Shown: positions 52,650-63,179 of the stretch, one piece after another
How positions within the stretch are numbered: the first letter of the stretch is position 1
How the letters are laid out: the number at the start of each line of letters is the position of its first letter
Source of the DNA: Rhizobium leguminosarum
Lineage (GTDB): Bacteria; Pseudomonadota; Alphaproteobacteria; Rhizobiales; Rhizobiaceae
DNA length: 64,000 nt
Direction of reading: 5' to 3'
Assembly (NCBI RefSeq): GCF_017876795.1
Contig: NZ_JAGIOR010000001.1
Span: 2,320,501 to 2,384,500, forward strand
Translations under genes and position numbers: made by a program
Notes under the pieces: model-generated
Told to the model about the DNA's origin: nothing
Seen by the model: only the letters and a program-made list of their open reading frames with translations
Databases searched by the model: none

Positions 52650-53390
52650 ATGAGCAGCATGCAGTTGCGTACCTTGACGTTCGCCGTTTCGATGGTTGTT
52701 GCCGGCGCCGCCGTGGCGCAGGAGGCCGGCGGGCGCACCCGTTTTATTCTCGCGGCGAGCTGGCAGCCGGCTTTTTGCCAGACGAACCAGAAGAAGGCCG
52801 AATGCGCGAGCCAGACCGGCGAGCGCTCCGATGCGACGAATTTCTCGTTGCACGGGCTCTGGCCGATGCGACAGGATTATTGCGGCGTGAGCGCCGAGCA
52901 GAAGGCCGCCGACAAGGACGGCAGCTGGAACACATTGCCGGCTGTCACGCTTTCGGCCGAGACACAGGCGGCGCTGGCAAAGGCCATGCCCGGGACGCAA
53001 TCCGGCCTGGAACGGCATGAATGGACAAAGCACGGCACCTGCACGAAAATGAGCGCCGAAGATTATTTCGGCGTCGGCGTGCATCTTCTCGGCGCGCTCA
53101 ATACGTCGGCCGTGCGCGACCTCTTCGCCGCCAATATCGGCAAGCCGGTCAAGGCTGAGGCGATCAAGGCAGCTTTCGACAAGAGCTTCGGGCCGGGTGC
53201 CGGCGAACGCGTCAAGATGAGCTGCCGGCGGGCCGGCAATGTCAAGATGATCAGCGGGTTGACCATCGGGCTTTCGGAGGCCGCCGGGGCGGCGTCGGCG
53301 AAAAGCGCTGGGCTTGCCGATCTGATCCAAGGGGCGGGAAAAACCTCCTTCGGCTGCGACGAGGGCGTCGTCGATGCTGCGGGCTTTTGA
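52650..53390 (+). CDS. Ribonuclease T2 family protein, periplasmic
   Basis: A 246-residue secreted RNase. It has a Sec signal (LTFAVSMVVAGAAVAQE), with ATG 52650 after a GGGGGTTGAA ribosome site. Both catalytic segments are intact: CAS I as NFSLHGLWPM and CAS II as HEWTKHGTC, with the two catalytic His and the Glu. Several Cys pairs suggest disulfides in the periplasm. It should degrade RNA non-specifically, for nutrient use. It lies between the lipase run and ettA with no clear link to either. Confidence 0.92.
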   Translation: MSSMQLRTLTFAVSMVVAGAAVAQEAGGRTRFILAASWQPAFCQTNQKKAECASQTGERSDATNFSLHGLWPMRQDYCGVSAEQKAADKDGSWNTLPAVTLSAETQAALAKAMPGTQSGLERHEWTKHGTCTKMSAEDYFGVGVHLLGALNTSAVRDLFAANIGKPVKAEAIKAAFDKSFGPGAGERVKMSCRRAGNVKMISGLTIGLSEAAGAASAKSAGLADLIQGAGKTSFGCDEGVVDAAGF

Positions 53391-53488
53391 CCGGAAATCC
53401 TGAGTAAACCGGGTTTCGGCGTTGCCCGCAGGCGCTGTTTCGCCTACATAGCGGCACGATCGAAGTTTCCCGCCCGGAGCAGCGCAGC

Positions 53489-55138
<1,650 letters not shown>

Positions 55139-55163
55139 TCGCAGCCATTTTCTTCAGTTGAGA

Positions 55164-55188
55164 AGCCCCGGTTCAGCCGGGGCTTTTT
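55164..55188 (+). terminator. Terminator of ettA
   Basis: AGCCCCGG (55164-55171) pairs with CCGGGGCT (55177-55184) over 5 nt, followed by TTTTC. Intrinsic terminator 25 bases after the stop. Confidence 0.88.
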
Positions 55189-55266
55189 CACGTCTGGCCT
55201 GTCGCAATTTGAGCAGCCAATTTCGCTGGAGCGTGAATTGCCGCTTGTCACCGTCTTCCAAATCAC

Positions 55267-55282
55267 ATAAAGATATCTTTAT
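55267..55282. promoter_or_regulatory. SahR-type operator upstream of sahR-metF
   Basis: ATAAAGATATCTTTAT is a perfect palindrome identical over 16 bases to the core of the site before metH. It ends 18 bases before the ATG and overlaps the expected -10 region downstream of TTGTCA (55245-55250), so it should mediate autorepression. Confidence 0.8.
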
Positions 55283-55300
55283 ATCTTGATTGGATCGAAG

Positions 55301-56326
55301 ATGAACGAACCCTTGAAGCTTGGACTGGATGCGCTGGTGGACGTCTTGAAGGCGGCCGGCGAGCCGACGCGTCTGCGGCTTCTGGCGCTTCTTGATGGCG
55401 GCGACCTGACAGTGACCGATCTTACCGAAATTCTCGGCCAATCCCAGCCCCGCATCTCCCGCCATCTGAAGCTGCTCGGCGAGGCCGAACTGATCGAACG
55501 TTACCAGGAAGGCGCCTGGGCCTATTTCCGCCTCAAGCAGGACGGCAAGGCGGCAATGCTCGTGCGGGCATTGCTGAAGCATGTCTCCGAAAACGATCCG
55601 ACCGTCCTTCGCGATGGCGAACGACTGTCGCAGGTCAAGCGCCAGCGCGCCGAGCGGGCACAGGCCTATTTCAGCCGCAACGCGGCGGAATGGGACGAGC
55701 TTCGCCGCCTGCATGCCGCCGATGAAGAGGTCGATGCCGCCGTCATCCGGCTGCTCGGCGGCCAGCCGATCGACTCGCTGCTCGATCTCGGCACCGGCAC
55801 CGGCCGCATCCTCGAACTGCTTTCCGGGCTCTACCGCCGGGCGATCGGCGTCGATGCCAGCCGCGACATGCTGAGTGTGGCGCGTGCCAATCTGGACAAG
55901 TCCCGCATCACCAAAGCCACCGTGCGCCACGCCGATATCTTGAACCTGCCGTTCGAGGGCCAGGATTTCGATCTGGTGACGATCCATCAGGTGCTGCATT
56001 TCTTCGACCAGCCGGAGATTGCGATCGCGGAAGCGGCGCGCATGCTCCGGCCAGGCGGCCGGCTCGTGGTCATCGACCTCGCGCCGCACACGCTCGAATA
56101 TCTTCGCGACGAACATGCGCATGTCCGTCTCGGTTTTTCGCACCAGGCGATATCCGACTGGCTGCACAGGGCCGGGCTCGACGTCGAGCAGGTCGTCGAT
56201 CTTCATCCGGGTCAGCCAAGCGGGCAGGGGTTGACGGTCACCGTCTGGCTCGCGCGCGATCCGAGGCGCCTCATGGCTTCGCAGACAAGCGAAGGCGCCG
56301 AACCTACATTTGCCGGGAGAGTATGA
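55301..56326 (+). CDS. sahR: ArsR-type regulator fused to a methyltransferase domain, SahR
   Basis: A 341-residue fusion from ATG 55301; the frame could begin at TTG 55286 inside the control region. The N-terminal ArsR winged helix is at about 10-90 (LKAAGEPTRLRLLALLDGGD, LGQSQPRISRHLKLLGEAEL). The C-terminal SAM-binding Rossmann domain is at about 140-300 (LLDLGTGTGRILE, then FDLVTIHQVLHFF). SahR regulators of this layout sense S-adenosylhomocysteine and control the methionine cycle in alphaproteobacteria. metF follows after one base, and the operator matches the metH site. Confidence 0.88.
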   Translation: MNEPLKLGLDALVDVLKAAGEPTRLRLLALLDGGDLTVTDLTEILGQSQPRISRHLKLLGEAELIERYQEGAWAYFRLKQDGKAAMLVRALLKHVSENDPTVLRDGERLSQVKRQRAERAQAYFSRNAAEWDELRRLHAADEEVDAAVIRLLGGQPIDSLLDLGTGTGRILELLSGLYRRAIGVDASRDMLSVARANLDKSRITKATVRHADILNLPFEGQDFDLVTIHQVLHFFDQPEIAIAEAARMLRPGGRLVVIDLAPHTLEYLRDEHAHVRLGFSHQAISDWLHRAGLDVEQVVDLHPGQPSGQGLTVTVWLARDPRRLMASQTSEGAEPTFAGRV

Positions 56327-56327
56327 C

Positions 56328-57230
56328 ATGGCTTTGAATAACGAGGCACGCGGCCGCAACATCGGGATCTCTTTCGAATTCTTCCCGCCGAAATCGGAAG
56401 AGATGGAAGGGCAGCTCTGGGATACTGTCAGCAAGCTGCAGGACTGGGACCCGGATTTCGTCTCGGTGACCTATGGCGCCGGCGGCACCACCAAGGCGCC
56501 GACGCTGACCGCCGTCACGCGCTTCCTTGCGCAGACGCCGCTCGCCACCGCTTCGCATCTCACCTGCGTCGGCGCGACGAAGGAAGAGACGCATCAGGTG
56601 ATCGATACATTCCGCAAGGCTGGCGTGACGCATTTCGTGGCTTTGCGCGGTGATGCGCCCGGCGGCGCCGGCGCGCCCTATCAGCCGCATCCCGGTGGCT
56701 ACGCCAATGCAGCGGAGCTGGTGGGCGGCCTCAAGGAGATCGGCGATTTCGAGATTTCGGTTTCAGCCTATCCTGAAAAACACCCGGAAAGCCGTGACAC
56801 GGCCGCCGATATCGACATGCTGAAGCACAAGGCCGACAACGGCGCCGACCGGGCACTGACGCAGTTCTTCTTCGACAACGACAATTTCGAGCGCTACCTG
56901 GAGCGGGTGCGCGCTGCCGGCATCTCGATCCCCGTTGTGCCCGGCATCATGCCGATCCAGAACCTGACACAGTTGAAGCGTTTCGCCGGCGCCTGCGGCA
57001 CTATCATGCCGGCCTTCCTCGATGACCGCTTCGCCGGCTTCGACGACAAGCCCGATGAGCGCGCGAAGGTCGCAGCCGATGTCGCCGCCGAACAGATCGA
57101 GGATCTCGTCCGGCGCGGCATCCATGACTTCCATCTCTACACGATGAACCGCGCGCCGCTGGTTTCCGCCGTGCTCGACAATCTCGGCTTTTCCCGCCGG
57201 GCGGCAAAAAGTGCGGGCGCGGCCGCCTGA
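56328..57230 (+). CDS. metF: 5,10-Methylenetetrahydrofolate reductase
   Basis: A 300-residue FAD-dependent TIM barrel from ATG 56328. The family start SFEFFPPKSEEMEGQLW, the FAD-site strand VSVTYGAGG, HLTCVGATKEETHQ, LRGDAPGG, and the HPESRDTAADIDMLKHKADN block are all intact. It makes 5-methyltetrahydrofolate, the methyl donor for MetH. It is coupled to sahR by one-base spacing, so it is under the SahR-type operator 60 bases into the leader. A rho-independent terminator lies 150 bases on. Confidence 0.95.
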   Translation: MALNNEARGRNIGISFEFFPPKSEEMEGQLWDTVSKLQDWDPDFVSVTYGAGGTTKAPTLTAVTRFLAQTPLATASHLTCVGATKEETHQVIDTFRKAGVTHFVALRGDAPGGAGAPYQPHPGGYANAAELVGGLKEIGDFEISVSAYPEKHPESRDTAADIDMLKHKADNGADRALTQFFFDNDNFERYLERVRAAGISIPVVPGIMPIQNLTQLKRFAGACGTIMPAFLDDRFAGFDDKPDERAKVAADVAAEQIEDLVRRGIHDFHLYTMNRAPLVSAVLDNLGFSRRAAKSAGAAA

Positions 57231-57237
57231 TCTTTCT

Positions 57238-57364
57238 AAAGCGCGTCACGATCTTTCAGATTCGCTCCTTGCGCTTTAGCTCTTTGTTTTTACGCATGTC
57301 GTTGCGGCAAAAGCGCTTCGCGCTTTGCCTGGGAAAACCGCTGCACACTTTTGCGCGACATGCT
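57238..57364. repeat. Dispersed 100-bp repeat, copy B (with an insert)
   Basis: AAAGCGCGTCACGATCTTTC...CACTTTTGCGCGACATGCT follows the copy at 45846-45947 closely, with an extra 25 or so bases (CAAAAGCGCTTCGCGCTTTG) in the middle. Confidence 0.75.
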
Positions 57365-57379
57365 TAGTTCAAAAAGGTG

Positions 57380-57413
57380 AAAAAGCGCATGTCGGGCGGG
57401 ACATGCGCTTTTT
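57380..57413. terminator. Bidirectional terminator after metF
   Basis: AAAAAGCGCATGTC (57380-57393) pairs with GACATGCGCTTTTT (57400-57413) over 6 nt. T-runs lie at the end on both strands; it serves metF on the plus strand and the micropeptide gene on the minus strand. Confidence 0.88.
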
Positions 57414-57474
57414 CATTGGCGAATTGATCAGGGGAGTTCAGGTACTACCAGTCATTCCGCTTTCCTCGGCCGGC

Positions 57475-57552
57475 TCAGATAAAGAGCATGCACAAGACGA
57501 AAGCAAACGCTGCACTGACCAACAGAACATTCAAGGATTGCGGGAGTCCCAT
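57475..57552 (-). CDS. 25-residue membrane micropeptide
   Basis: A short frame of 25 codons plus stop on the minus strand. It reads MGLPQSLNVLLVSAAFAFVL and ends CMLFI, which is one membrane helix with a short N-terminal tail. A strong GAGGAGACAGAC precedes the ATG, and a bidirectional terminator lies 62 bases past the stop, so the gene has its own start and end signals. Such peptides often fine-tune a membrane protein. No partner is apparent. The size leaves some chance of coincidence, but the ribosome site and composition argue for a real gene. Confidence 0.65.
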   Translation of the reverse strand: MGLPQSLNVLLVSAAFAFVLCMLFI

Positions 57553-57815
57553 GTCTGTCTCCTCGCGTTAACCCTCCAATAATATGTCTGAAATATGTCG
57601 GTTGGGAAGCAGATTCTATGCTGCGCTGCAGAACAGTGCGGTGGATAAGCCGAGCAGTATTTCATCAAGCTGTTGAAATTATTATATTATTTTCGATGAA
57701 ATTTTGTTCACAGATTTTAACCTGCCGTTAAATTCGGCGAGTGCGAATTTACCTATGCGCCCAAAACATGGCGAACAGCCAACCGGTTGAAAACATGTGG
57801 AATTCTCAACCGGTG

Positions 57816-58722
57816 TCAGGTGGGCTTCGCCAACAGGCGATAGACCCGGCCGTCGAGAATGACGAGGCCGAAACCGATCAGCGCCATGCCAGCGAATTCG
57901 CCGAGTGCCAGGCTTTCGCCAAGGAAAAGAACGCCGAGAAGGATGGCGCTCGGCGGCACCAGCAGGGTGACGAGCGAGGCATTGGTGGCGCCGGCCGTCG
58001 CCATGATCCTGAAATAGAGGATATAGCCAAAAGCGGTCGACAGCAGCGCCAGTGCCAGGATGGCAAGCTGCGCTTCGAGCGGGGGGGGCGGCCAGCGTCC
58101 AGGGGCGATCTGAGAGCAGCGACAGCGGCAGCGCGATCATCGAGGAGGCGGTCAGCTGGCCGGCAGCAGTGACCGGGGCTGGAACATTCTTGAATCGCTT
58201 GCCGTACGTGGCGGCAAAGCCGTAGGAGATAGCGGCAAGCACGGGAAGAAGCAGCGCCCAGAGCGGCGCTTCACCGCCAGCCGACATGCCGGGACCGATC
58301 AGCACGATCGTTCCGGTGAGGCCAACGAGGCAGCCGGTGATCTTTGCCGGTGACAGCTTTTCGTCTGACGTGAAATAGTTGGCGATGAGTACGGTCCAGA
58401 TCGGCGTCGTCGCATTCAGGATCGCCGCAAGGCCGGCACCGATGCGGGTCTGGCCGAAGAATATCAGCGCATGCGGCAGGGCGTTGTTGATGAGCCCGAG
58501 GATCAGGAATTCGCGCCAGCGGGCCCTGAGGATCGAATAGACGTCGAAACGGCCGGCGATATAGATATGCAGCGCAAGCGCCGCGAGCAGCAACCTGACG
58601 AGGACGAGGGTGAGCGGCGGCACGTGATGGACGGCAATACGGGCAAAGAAGAAGGAGCCGCCCCAGATCAGGCCGAGCAGGACCAGCAGGCTCCAGGTCC
58701 AGGCATTCATTCTGCTGTCCAC
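57816..58722 (-). pseudogene. EamA/DMT family transporter, frameshifted at a G run
   Basis: From GTG 58722 (GAGGAA upstream) the product reads as an EamA carrier for about 210 residues, to SDRPWTLAAP. It then shifts out of frame at a run of eight G bases (58081-58088). Removing one base restores LEAQLAILALALLSTAFGYI and on to a normal end, MATAGATNASLVTLLVPPSA through YRLLAKPT, with the stop at 57816. The repaired protein would be 301 residues with ten membrane segments, usual for the family. Either the gene is inactivated or phase-variable in this strain, or the run is a sequencing error. Confidence 0.85.
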
Positions 58723-58851
58723 GCCGCTTCCTCACAGTAAGCCGGTCGTTTACGAAGACCGGCACCCGCTTTGGATATGATGCTTAGCCCAGACGGCGGA
58801 CCGCGCCACCCGTTTCTTGCGATGCGGGCGGCGGTTAGCTGTCAGAGGCGA

Positions 58852-60069
58852 TCAGAGAGCGTTGAGAAGGGCAGGTGTCGCCCAGCCGTCGGCCGGCATG
58901 CCGAGGCGCTGCTGCTCCTTCTGGATAGCGACACGCGTGCCGGAGCCGAGGATGCCGTCGATCTCGCCGACATCATGGCCGAGCGACTGCAACTTGGTCT
59001 GCAGCGTCTTCATCTGGTCGCTCGCGAGCCCCTGTTCCGGCACACCCTTGAGATAGGGCTCGGCGCCCGAAAGACGCGTCCCGAAATAGGCGGCCGATGT
59101 CGTGTAGATGAACGACTTGTTCCATTCGAGATAGATCTTGAAATTCGGGTAGGCGATAAAGGCCGGTCCCATGCGGCCCTGCGGCAGCACCAGATCGCCT
59201 TCAAGATTGCCGAAGCCGGTATTGCCGTCACGCGGCTTGACGCCGAGCGCAAACCACTCGCCAGCCTTCATCGTACCGCCGAGGCCGGATTTCTCCCAGG
59301 GCAGGTTATCCGGCACGGTCACTTCCTGCAGCCAGGGCTGGCCGCGCTCGAAGCCGAGATGCTGGATGAATTTCGCTGCCGTCAGGATGGCGTCCGGGCC
59401 GCTCTGCTTCAGGCGGATATGGCCGTCGCCGTCGCCGTCCATGCCATAGGCGATGATGTCGCGCGGCAGCATCTGCACCTGGCCGATTTCGCCGGCCCAG
59501 GCGCCGGTATTGGTGGCGGGATCGAGGTCGCCGTGCTGAACCATCTCGACGAGGGCGATCAGCTGCGGGCGGAAGAGTTCCGGGCGGCGGCAGTCATGCG
59601 ACAGCGTCACCAGAGCATTGCGGGTATTGAAATCGCCCTGGACGGCGCCGAAATCGGTTTCCATCGCCCAGAAGGCGGTGATGACGCCGGAGGGAACGCC
59701 GAATTCCTGTTCGGCGCGGGCAAAGACCTCGGCATATTGCTTCATCTTCTGGCGGCCGATATCGAGGCGGGCCTGGCTGACGGTGCGCTGGGAGAATTCG
59801 AGGAAGGTCTGCTTGAAGACGCCCTGGGCCCGATCCCGGCTCAGGACCTTGGGATCGATCTCGGCGCCGGCAAGGGCGGCGTCGGCGGATGCCGCACTTG
59901 CGCCAGCGGCAACCGCATCCTTCTTGACGCCTTCAAGGAAGGCGGAGAGATCGCCGCCGCAGGGCGCGGCCGCGCCTGCGTCCGGCGCCTGCTGGGCGGC
60001 CGCGCCGCCGGCGAGGGCGAGGGCAAACAGAAGGGCGAGTGCAGAGCGGCTTGTGAGCGAGCGGTGCAT
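58852..60069 (-). CDS. Lytic murein transglycosylase, MltB type with peptidoglycan-binding domain
   Basis: A 405-residue exported enzyme from ATG 60069, with GAGGA upstream; frames to 60138 are open but lack a signal. The Sec signal is SALALLFALALAGGAAAQ. The catalytic SLT domain (about 45-320) has the acid Glu in AFWAMETDFGAVQGDF and the GEIGQVQMLP motif. The C-terminal peptidoglycan-binding domain follows (KTLQTKLQSLGHDVGEIDGI). It cleaves glycan strands to 1,6-anhydro ends in the periplasm. Confidence 0.92.
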   Translation of the reverse strand: MHRSLTSRSALALLFALALAGGAAAQQAPDAGAAAPCGGDLSAFLEGVKKDAVAAGASAASADAALAGAEIDPKVLSRDRAQGVFKQTFLEFSQRTVSQARLDIGRQKMKQYAEVFARAEQEFGVPSGVITAFWAMETDFGAVQGDFNTRNALVTLSHDCRRPELFRPQLIALVEMVQHGDLDPATNTGAWAGEIGQVQMLPRDIIAYGMDGDGDGHIRLKQSGPDAILTAAKFIQHLGFERGQPWLQEVTVPDNLPWEKSGLGGTMKAGEWFALGVKPRDGNTGFGNLEGDLVLPQGRMGPAFIAYPNFKIYLEWNKSFIYTTSAAYFGTRLSGAEPYLKGVPEQGLASDQMKTLQTKLQSLGHDVGEIDGILGSGTRVAIQKEQQRLGMPADGWATPALLNAL

Positions 60070-60150
60070 GGATGCGGTCCTCATATCAAACAGATTGCCG
60101 TCGCTTTCACAGAGGAATGTGACGGAAGCAAGAAACATCAGAAGACGTTA

Positions 60151-60948
60151 CTAAGAATTTCTGTCCTTGGAAACGGCCGCAACCCAATTGTTCCAGTTCT
60201 TTGCGCTGCCGGCAAAGACATTGATATCGGTGGGACCGCTGATGCCGGGAATGACGCCGGTCGAAGTATATTGCCAGAAGGCCCAGCGGCGGTCGGAATA
60301 GGTCACCTCGGGGTGTTTTGCCACCGAACGGACCCAGAAATGATAGTCCTGGAAGTAGCCGGCCAGATTGTCGCGGTGGAAATCGACCGAGGTGTAAATA
60401 ATCGGGCGTTTGCCGTAATAGGCCTCCAGCCGGTCCATGAAACGCTGCATTTCGGCGCGCACCGTTTCCGGATCGGGACGGTAGCTGCAGGTCTTCGATT
60501 CGGCATTCCATTCGACGTCCAGCACCGGCGGCAGGCGCATGGCCTCCTTCGGCACGTTGCGGATGAACCAGTCCGCCTGCTGATCGGCCGAAGAGCAGAA
60601 ATAGTAGAAATGATAGGGGGCGTTCGGGATGCCGGCGGCACGGGCCTCGCGCCAATATTCATCGAAGCGCGGATCGACCCTGTCCTTGCCTTCGGTCGCC
60701 TTGATGAAGGCGAAGGCGACACCGGAATTCTTTACCGTGTTCCAATCGATATCGCCCTGCCATTTGGAGATGTCGATGCCATGGATCTGATTCTGCTGCG
60801 GCTGCTTGGGGCCGAAGTCCTGCGGATCGGTATCCTTGAAACGCATCTTCGGCTTGATCGATGCCGTTTCGAGATAGTCATGACCGGAGGAGGAGCAGCC
60901 GGCCAACAGGATGGCCAAGGGCAAAACGCAAAACAAAAGCCGGCGCAT
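60151..60948 (-). CDS. GH25 family lysozyme, lipoprotein
   Basis: A 265-residue GH25 muramidase from ATG 60948 (MRRLLFCVLPLAILLAGC, lipobox LAGC). The catalytic barrel begins HGIDISKWQGDIDW with the conserved Asp and ends with WQYTSTGVIPGISG. The catalytic Glu/Asp pair is likely in PPVLDVEWN. It should cut the glycan backbone from a lipid-anchored position in the envelope. It stands 81 bases upstream of the MltB-type gene on the same strand; the two may be co-expressed cell-wall enzymes. Confidence 0.9.
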   Translation of the reverse strand: MRRLLFCVLPLAILLAGCSSSGHDYLETASIKPKMRFKDTDPQDFGPKQPQQNQIHGIDISKWQGDIDWNTVKNSGVAFAFIKATEGKDRVDPRFDEYWREARAAGIPNAPYHFYYFCSSADQQADWFIRNVPKEAMRLPPVLDVEWNAESKTCSYRPDPETVRAEMQRFMDRLEAYYGKRPIIYTSVDFHRDNLAGYFQDYHFWVRSVAKHPEVTYSDRRWAFWQYTSTGVIPGISGPTDINVFAGSAKNWNNWVAAVSKDRNS

Positions 60949-61073
60949 GGGCGTCCCGTCGTAACTCGAATGATCTCTTTGCCCCACAGCCTGACCTTCG
61001 AAAAAGACGAGTCGGCAGAGGATAACCCTCTTTTCACCATATCAACGTAAAAATTCGGTTAGTTTCAAGCGAA

Positions 61074-61748
61074 TTATGAGCGCTTGCTGATAATGGCGGC
61101 TCGCCAAGCATAACCGCCGCCAACGGTATCGAACAACAATCTCGCGTTGTTTTCATGGGCTTGCGCTTCCAGGACCTCGCGCAGATCGGGGTGCGGGGTG
61201 ACGTGGAATTTCGCAAGCCATGACTGCAGCATGCGGCGGAACCAGCCGGGCAGGCCCTCCTGCTGGCCGAAATCGACGATGTGCAACTGGCCGCCGGGGT
61301 TGAGTGCGGCGATCGACGCATCGACGGCGCGCTCCCAGTCCGGGATCATCGACAAGGCATAGGAGATCAGGATGCGGTCGAAGCCGCTGACGCCGAATTC
61401 GCGCGGCGTGAACGCTGTGGCGTCGGCGACGCGGAATTCCGGGATGGTCGCCTTGGTGGCGAAGGTCTTGCGCGCCGAAATCAGCATTTCCTGGGAAATG
61501 TCGAGGCCGAACAGCTTGGCAGTCGGGAAATGCCGATGGGCGAAGGCCATGTTTCGCCCGGTGCCGCAGCCGACTTCAAGCAGGGTGCCGCCCTCGGGTA
61601 CGTCGAGGTTGCGGATCGTGCTGTCGCGGCCGAGAAGGTAATATTTGCGGGTCAGGTCGTAGATATGGCGCTGATAGCGGTACATGCCATCCATCAGGCT
61701 GGCATGTTCGCCGCTCTTTTCTGCCGTCTCGGTGCCGACCTTGTTCAC
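61074..61748 (-). CDS. btaB: S-adenosylmethionine-dependent N-methyltransferase BtaB
   Basis: A 224-residue methyltransferase with the SAM motif LLEVGCGTGRNMAF and the later FDRILISYALSMI. It should add three methyl groups to diacylglyceryl homoserine, giving the betaine lipid DGTS. The start overlaps the btaA stop (ATGA), the usual btaAB arrangement of rhizobia and Rhodobacter. The membrane-lipid role is taken from the family and from the pairing. Confidence 0.92.
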   Translation of the reverse strand: MNKVGTETAEKSGEHASLMDGMYRYQRHIYDLTRKYYLLGRDSTIRNLDVPEGGTLLEVGCGTGRNMAFAHRHFPTAKLFGLDISQEMLISARKTFATKATIPEFRVADATAFTPREFGVSGFDRILISYALSMIPDWERAVDASIAALNPGGQLHIVDFGQQEGLPGWFRRMLQSWLAKFHVTPHPDLREVLEAQAHENNARLLFDTVGGGYAWRAAIISKRS

Positions 61749-62989
61749 GCCTTCTTCCCGTAGATGTGGAAACCGCCATAGATTGCCGAGCGATCGAGCG
61801 CGGTCAGCTCACGCGACTTCTCCTCGAAGTAATCCCACTGGTCGCGGATCGAGGGAGACAGGCGGCCTTCGATGATGCTCTTTTCGGCGGCGGTGCGGAA
61901 GATCACGCGGGCGCCTTCACGCGCCGTGCGGGTGATTTCCCGCCAGACATCGTTCAACTGCTCGTCCGTCATCCAGTCCTGCGCGTCGAGCAGGATGTAG
62001 CGGTCGCGCGAGGCGGCCGGCTCGCGGGCCAGAAGCTCGGTGAAGCTTGCGTGGTGGACGTTGACGCGGTCGACATTAGCGCGGATCACCTCGTAGTGCT
62101 CCGACTTCAGATAGGTCGGCAGCGGGCCTTCCTCTTCGGTACCGTAGCGGCGGCCGAAGGCTTGCCAGGCGAAATAGTTGTCGCGCATCGGGAAATGACA
62201 GGCGAGCTTTTCCAGGCGGTGCTTCAGCACCGGTGCGATCGAATGATCGGCGGCGAGACTGGCGAGCTCGTCATATTGCTGCGGCGGAATGCCGAGGCCG
62301 AAGAGCGAGCTCTTGCGGCCGGTGATCCAGCGCACGACCGGCTTTTCGAACAGCGGCGCGATCTGCTCTTCGAAGAACTGGCGCTGCTCGCGGATCGAGC
62401 GGGTCTTGGTCATCTCGCGCAGCTTGACGCCATGCAAGCGGGCAAGAAGGTGGGCTGCGCCGATGAAGCGGCCGAGGAGGCCGGTTTCGTAGATGTTGCG
62501 GTCGAAGACGGTAACGCGGCGGCGGCCGAACTCGCGGCCGTTCCAATAGCTGCGGGTCGCCTCATCGAGCTTGGGGGCGAGATGCTGGTCGTAGGCGCGG
62601 CTGTTCGACTTCTCGTTCGGCATGGCCAGGAAGCGGACGAGATCGGTATGCCCGGGAAGGTGCTTGAAGGCGGCAAGCTTCAGGCGGTTCAGCGCGATAT
62701 GGTGCGGATTGAGATCGACGACGTCGATCGAGGCCGGCCCTTTGGAGAGATAGGCGAGCATGTTGCAGCCGCCGGAGCCTATGGTGACGATGCGATGGTT
62801 GGGCTTCAGCTCCATCGCCTGCATGTCGAGATCCGGATCTTCCCAGATCTGCGGATAAACGAGGCCGGAGAAGAGAAGGCCGAAAAGACGCTCGGAAAAG
62901 CCATCCTTCGAAAAAGCCTTGTGGCGGAGAAGGGCGTCCTTGAGTTTCCGGTTCTTGCGGAAGCCGGCATCCGGTGCAAATTCTGACAT
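61745..62989 (-). CDS. btaA: Diacylglycerol 3-amino-3-carboxypropyltransferase BtaA
   Basis: A 414-residue enzyme that moves the aminocarboxypropyl group of S-adenosylmethionine onto diacylglycerol, the first step of DGTS synthesis. Recognised by FGLLFSGLVYPQIWEDPDLD, the SAM strand IVTIGSGGCNMLAYLSKGPA, and VVDLNPHHIALNRLKLAA. A candidate Pho box lies 45 bases upstream. In S. meliloti, btaAB is induced by phosphate limitation through PhoB, when DGTS replaces phospholipid. Confidence 0.94.
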   Translation of the reverse strand: MSEFAPDAGFRKNRKLKDALLRHKAFSKDGFSERLFGLLFSGLVYPQIWEDPDLDMQAMELKPNHRIVTIGSGGCNMLAYLSKGPASIDVVDLNPHHIALNRLKLAAFKHLPGHTDLVRFLAMPNEKSNSRAYDQHLAPKLDEATRSYWNGREFGRRRVTVFDRNIYETGLLGRFIGAAHLLARLHGVKLREMTKTRSIREQRQFFEEQIAPLFEKPVVRWITGRKSSLFGLGIPPQQYDELASLAADHSIAPVLKHRLEKLACHFPMRDNYFAWQAFGRRYGTEEEGPLPTYLKSEHYEVIRANVDRVNVHHASFTELLAREPAASRDRYILLDAQDWMTDEQLNDVWREITRTAREGARVIFRTAAEKSIIEGRLSPSIRDQWDYFEEKSRELTALDRSAIYGGFHIYGKKA

Positions 62990-63033
62990 GAGTCTGTCAC
63001 CTTTTTAGCGTTCAGGGCGTGTAGCGCGCCACT

Positions 63034-63051
63034 GCTACAGTTTGATGACGT
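63034..63051 (-). promoter_or_regulatory. Candidate Pho box upstream of btaA
   Basis: On the minus strand, ACGTCATCAAACTGTAGC matches the two-part CTGTCAT-N4-CTGTCA(T/C) PhoB site at about 11 of 14 contacted positions. It lies 45 bases before the btaA start. Confidence 0.5.
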
Positions 63052-63179
63052 GGGCTGTGGGCGTCGTTTTCCGGAGAGATCGCCCTCCTGGTAAAGTGAT
63101 CGCAATGACGGCTCTTCTCCGCCGCGGCCCCTTTCCGGCGCGTGCGATTCCTGCTTCTCTCCCGGCATGGAGGAATGCC

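Noticed and set aside
57325..57582. 85-codon plus-strand frame after metF
   Set aside because: It runs through a repeat and through the bidirectional terminator; the minus strand has the better small gene.
58771..61050. 759-codon open frame antisense to the MltB-type and GH25 genes
   Set aside because: Both genes on the other strand have clear domains and signal peptides; this frame is their shadow.
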